Source: Flammula alnicola (lineage: Eukaryota; Basidiomycota; Agaricomycetes; Agaricales; Strophariaceae). Taken from it: 11,623 bases of DNA. The number at the start of each line of letters is the position of its first letter. Position 1 is the stretch's first letter. The translations under genes were made by a program, and so were the position numbers. Below, one piece after another: positions 8,266 to 11,623 of the stretch. The notes under the pieces were generated by a model that was given only the letters and a program-made list of their open reading frames with translations, ran no database searches and was not told where the DNA came from. The stretch covers positions 1 through 11,623 of the forward strand of contig JADNRV010000833.1 in NCBI GenBank assembly GCA_015499995.1, given 5' to 3'.

Positions 8266-9597
8266 TTACACTTTCAGTGGTTCCTTGTCTCCTTTTAGCT
8301 TCTCCGAATCTGAATCCGGCTCTGGATCCGAGTCCGGAGGACCCGCATTGGGGGAGTCTTCGTCTTCGTCCTCGCTCGAATCGTCGTCGGTTATGATCCC
8401 ATGGTTTGGATTTGCAAAAAGGAGGTCTTCGGAAGACAAATTCTGGGACTCTGCTACATATGCAGTTTATTCAATCTTAACTTTCCATTGTAACGTAACA
8501 GAATAAAGACAAACCTTTGTTCCTCCTTGACTCGTTCCAACTCTCCTCTAGCTCTGCCATGATTTTCTCTTGGATAGCATCAATATCAGCCGACGTTGTG
8601 CATGTTTTATAACGTTCCAAGAAAGAGCTACGAGATGGGTCAGCGGTGGTTGTTATCAGGGACCTTTGACAGTCAAAGCCTATCCTTACCGATTGACTTT
8701 ATAAAAAGATCCTCCCCATCCAAACGACCCAAGAAGCTTCTCGGCGTACGAGTCGAACCCTGTGATGTAAAAGGCAGCTGCTAAAGCTTCAACGCAGTTC
8801 AGTCGCCAGGGCTTGCCGTAGTTTGTCGGATTGGTCGCGAGGAGGTAGGGTACTGAAATTTTTGATATTAATTTTGAAAGGAAGACGGCTGTGTCATAAA
8901 GCGACGTACACAGTCGTTCGTGAGGACTAGCAATTTTGTTGAAAGGCACGTCGTCAAGGCGGGCCCAGGAGCATTCGACGACTGCTAGGCCATTGGCAAG
9001 GATGATGTCGCGGTCTGAAGGGCTGATGACTTGTTTGCCCTTAGGCCTTTTCACGTAAATTGCTTCGTCAGATAAATACACACGGCACCACAGAGGGAGA
9101 ACATACGATACGACGATGCCTCTGAACCGCGAGCCTACACGCAACTCTTTTATGAGACCCAGACGAGACAGCTTTTTGCCCGAGCATCGTCGTGGGTCGC
9201 AGTGGTCAAAGTCCTGTATTGGATGTGTAAGTCACTCTATTTACCAACCAAGTAGACGAAGCTCACCCACATAGCGACAGGAACATCAATCTTGATGTCT
9301 TCCTCTTCTTCTATGTAACACTATGAATATTCTGCGTCGATCGAAGCACAGGGCCCATTACACACCTTTTGTGGATCCGCCGTCATCATCATCATCATCT
9401 TCTTCGACCTCGTCGACAGCACTTTCAGGACGATCATGCATGCCAGGGATGTCAGGGATATTTTGTCCAGTTTTATCCTTTCCGCGTCCTTTATGGCCCA
9501 TAAACCCTTTGCCTGCAGGCCGACCAGAGCTCTTCGGATGCTTATGTCCACGGTTTGAGGTGCTCGCCACTGGGTCTTTCGAGTTCTTCTTACCCAT
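8266..9597 (-). CDS. TSR3: 18S rRNA aminocarboxypropyltransferase Tsr3
   Basis: Tsr3 transfers the aminocarboxypropyl group of S-adenosylmethionine to the hypermodified pseudouridine of 18S rRNA, a late step of small-subunit maturation. Seven exons (9597-9366, 9310-9267, 9213-9107, 9046-8910, 8852-8690, 8627-8515, 8453-8266) join to 327 residues, close to the roughly 310 of yeast. Introns are 53-62 bp. Order: a basic Gly/Lys-rich N-terminus (1-60), a D/E run (62-72), MWDFDHCDPRRCSGKKL (91-107), RVGSRFRGIVVSPKGKQVIS, then SPSDRDI (136-142), CSWARL, and the family signature NPTNYGKPWRLNCVEALAAA from 181. A C-terminal acidic Ser/Asp/Glu-rich tail ends at 327. The acceptor before P129 is GAAAAG with almost no pyrimidine tract, but the conserved SP-x-GKQV-x-SP join requires it. 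The last intron ends TAGCAG, so two acceptors one codon apart are possible. It diverges from the mL41 gene. Confidence 0.97.
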
Positions 9598-9797
9598 TTG
9601 TTCAAGCTGTGCAAACGAAAGTCGGGCTGAATAGAGGTCTTTTATAGTACACTTTTACGATGGCCACTGGGGAAGGTAAAGAGACAAACGAGCCTGTGGA
9701 CATCGTGATTAGATTGAGAAGAAGCGTGGGAATAGAATTTGTTTCCGTGTTTTTGCCATCATTCGGCTTTGTCTGGTACACATTTCTCAACTCTTTC
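9598..9797. promoter_or_regulatory. Shared 200-bp divergent promoter of TSR3 and MRPL27
   Basis: The start codons of TSR3 (9597, minus) and MRPL27 (9798, plus) are only 200 bp apart, so both promoters must lie here or overlap the genes. TTTTATAG at about 9641-9648 is the only TATA-like sequence noticed. An ATG at 9660 is open and in frame with MRPL27 but would add 46 residues with no targeting character, so it was not chosen as the start. Confidence 0.6.
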
Positions 9798-10473
9798 ATG
9801 TTTCCAACTCTTGCAAGGCTCTCCAAGGCCTCCAGGGCCCCCTTAACACCAAAAAGGGGTAATAAAGACTTCTACAAGGGTGAATTATACCAAAAAAATA
9901 TCGTGCTTTGTGGTTTGTGCTGACCTTGACTTCCCAAAGGAACGAGACAGGCTTACCTGCCTGGTGGACGACGAACAGGCGCCCCCGGTAAACACGTTAT
10001 CCGCGGGAAGGCAAAATATCGTCTGATAGACGAGAAGGTGCGGGTGTATGTCGCACCGCCTCTTGAGGAAATCGAAGACACCAGTGTATGTTCTTAGTTC
10101 TACTTCTACTCCTCACAAACATCTCATGTCGCCTCGGCCCAAGCTTCGTGCCTACGTCGCGATGAACTTCAAAATAACACCCGACCAAGAGCACGCAGTG
10201 TTCAGCAAATTTCGGGGGCCACGCGGGCTAACACCCGAGCATTTCCTCCGGGTCGCGCGAGAACATACATACGCGCAACGAAATCCAGATGCGCCAGCTA
10301 AGGACCTATCAAGCATGCCAGCGTGGATCCAAGCGCAGGTTAAGTTGGGGCTGATGAAAGAGCCGCTGTTGGATGGGGTGCCGCTCAGCAAACTTCGACC
10401 CAAGAAGCAATCGGCAGAGGTGAAGAAACACTTCCGAGAACTGGAGGTCGTTTCGTCGCCTTCAAGTTCATGA
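9798..10473 (+). CDS. MRPL27: Mitochondrial large-subunit ribosomal protein mL41 (MRPL27)
   Basis: This is a protein of the large subunit of the mitochondrial ribosome. Exons 9798-9879, 9940-10085 and 10144-10473 join to 185 residues. Introns of 60 bp (phase 1) and 58 bp (phase 0) are GT-AG. The start MFPTLARLSKASRAP is a basic, acid-free mitochondrial presequence. The family core follows: LTPKRGNKDFYKGTR (16-30), a Gly/Arg loop, YRLIDEKVRVYVAPPLEEIE, LRAYV, and FRGPRGLTPEHFL. Yeast Mrpl27 has the same order (LT-x-K-x-GNK-x-x-YKGTR, KVR-x-YV, a P, L-x-x-YV) but is about 146 residues, so this copy has a longer C-terminus ending VVSSPSSS. The start at 9798 is preferred over the upstream in-frame ATG at 9660 because it gives a normal presequence. 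Confidence 0.93.
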
Positions 10474-11033
10474 TAACTCTGTATGTCTCGCTCTTCCATT
10501 TTTCTTCTACTTTGGCTGAGGCTATTGAATCTAGAAGAATTCGAGGCGGTTGACGGCCGTTGGTTGGGCTGGCTGGCCTTCGGATGGCCTTTCCGTCCCT
10601 GGGTTGATTTGGAATACCATCCCTTGCTCACTATACAATACCTTGCTCGTTACCTCTAACCCTGGTACATTCTCCGAGACAAACATCTAATCTACTCGTT
10701 TTCTCCTCTCATCTCCTCTCAACTTCCAATGTCTTACCTGGCCAGATCTTCCTCAGTGGTTCAAGTGGACTTTGTTCGTTCCAGTTGTGCACCCTAGTTT
10801 GGTCTCGCACGGTCGCCAAGTGCAAGAAAGTGGAGCATAATCAGATGAAGAACGCCCGCCGTGACATCAGAAAGAGTCGAGCCTGACCTATTCACAACCT
10901 CAGAATCGCAAACTAACCCCACTCACTAGCTTCTTCGAGCCAGGCATATTTTCGAACACCAAAAGAACTTCTCTATTGTCGCCCTTTCTCCTACCTCAGG
11001 ATGCAAATTTCTTGGTGACGCCCCAGAAAAATC
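10474..11033 (+). other. Intergenic stretch between MRPL27 and the SDR gene
   Basis: No gene is supported. A CT-rich tract (about 10699-10727) of the kind found before fungal start sites precedes a 22-codon ORF (ATG at 10729, stop near 10794). An open frame ending in KCKKVEHNQMKNARRDIRKS near 10815-10886 has no ATG with it and no recognisable match. The right end is the upstream region of the SDR gene. Confidence 0.4.
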
Positions 11034-11040
11034 TATAAAA
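11034..11040 (+). promoter_or_regulatory. TATA box of the SDR gene
   Basis: TATAAAA lies 94 bp before the start codon at 11128, a usual fungal distance, with a C/T-rich stretch between them. Confidence 0.6.
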
Positions 11041-11127
11041 GAGCATCCTAACTCGTGAGTCTCCCTCAGAATCTTCCACCCCTTCAAAGTTCCGCCAGCT
11101 CACACAGATCGCACTCTCAGCCAAAAC

Positions 11128-11583
11128 ATGTCTGCCTCACAAAGTGCCTCTTCTCCCTGTGGTGTCGCCGCCGCGCTGTGCGGAGCCAAGCCTATGCGCA
11201 CCGCCCCAAACCTCTTCAGCCTCATCGGTCGCGTCGCCATCGTCACTGGCGGGCAGCGCGGCCTCGGGCTTGAGATGGCCATGGCCTACGCCGAAGCCGG
11301 CGCCATCGTCTACTGCCTCGACCTTCAATCCCGCCCCGACCAGGAATTTGTCAAGGTCCAGAAGTTTGTCTCCGAGCTGCCAGCTATGACCAACCAGAGC
11401 GGTACCGGCCAAGGCAAGGGCAGGCTCGAGTACGTCTGCTGCGATGTCACCAAGCAGAAGGATATCTGGGCAATCGTAGAGCACATCACGGAGAAGGAGG
11501 GCAGGCTTGATGTCTGCGTTGCGAACGCGGGTGCTATGAAGGACATGGATATTATGGACTGCCCCGCTGATGAGTTCCAGAAG
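11128..11583 (+). CDS. Short-chain dehydrogenase/reductase, first exon (3' end outside window)
   Basis: This is a classical SDR with a Rossmann fold, seen only as exon 1 (152 codons, phase 0). It ends at TTCCAGAAG before the donor GTAAGC at 11584, and the gene runs off the window. A 33-residue N-terminal extension precedes GRVAIVTGGQRGLGLEMA, where TGGQRGLG (40-47) is the TGxxxGxG nucleotide-binding motif. D65 in VYCLDLQ sits at the end of the second strand, which usually favours NAD(H). CDVTKQ (105-110) supplies the adenine-contact Asp106, and NAGA (133-136) is the structural NAG motif. The catalytic Ser-Tyr-Lys would lie in the missing part. The overall look fits fungal polyol/sugar reductases of the Sou1/arabinitol dehydrogenase group, but the substrate cannot be decided from this part. 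Confidence 0.9.
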
Positions 11584-11623
11584 GTAAGCACGTAGTGCGG
11601 TTGTGCGACCACTTTTTCGAAGC

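Noticed and set aside
9660..9797. Upstream in-frame ATG giving a 46-residue N-terminal extension of MRPL27
   Set aside because: The extension is not presequence-like, is absent from the known family pattern, and would fill most of the TSR3-MRPL27 promoter.
10152..10631. A 159-codon open frame on the minus strand
   Set aside because: It is mostly antisense to the last exon of MRPL27, which has clear family motifs; the antisense reading has none.
10729..10797. Short ATG-led reading after a CT-rich tract
   Set aside because: Only about 22 codons without any recognisable feature; it lies upstream of the TATA box of the SDR gene and so would not be part of its transcript.

Overview
This window looks like a gene-dense piece of a filamentous basidiomycete genome, probably an Agaricomycete. 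Protein-coding genes are interrupted by many very short GT-AG introns (53-70 bp). The recognisable proteins are eukaryotic and mitochondrial-type (Tsr3, mitoribosomal mL41), and the small secreted proteins are of a fungal kind. No rRNA, tRNA, CRISPR array or intact transposon was seen.

Layout. The left two thirds is an accessory-looking region. It holds three members of one family of small, secreted, very acidic proteins: a decayed copy (about 192-598, weaker traces to about 855), an intact short copy (1122-1740, 167 aa) and an intact long modular copy (6889-8075, 282 aa in the preferred model). Between them lies a minus-strand gene (4073-4861) for a predicted two-repeat dimeric alpha/beta-barrel protein, plus long stretches (1741-4072 and 4953-6758) with no gene I can support. 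The right third is conserved: TSR3 (minus, 8266-9597, seven exons), diverging across 200 bp from the mitoribosomal gene for mL41/MRPL27 (plus, 9798-10473, three exons), then the first exon of a short-chain dehydrogenase/reductase that runs off the window (from 11128).

Most interesting part. The secreted family looks like a set of proproteins. The short copy carries one strongly cationic, amphipathic helix-like segment with no acidic residue (residues 71-94), followed by a dibasic RR and then a tail of 73 residues of which 36 are D/E. The long copy carries three or four short cationic W/F-containing segments of the type SWLRNKFRG, separated by acidic linkers rich in ER. Each cationic segment is split by a phase-2 intron at the same place. 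Exons and introns were duplicated together, so the repeat unit is an exon-intron module of about 180-234 bp. One intron seems to use a GC donor where its duplicates use GT. The layout recalls precursors of secreted membrane-active or antimicrobial peptides, but that function is inference.

The intact family members share a TATA box, and a CAGCTGG element 32-34 bp downstream of its first base, at matched distances from the start codon. Nothing in the sequence proves that the barrel protein or the SDR acts on these peptides.
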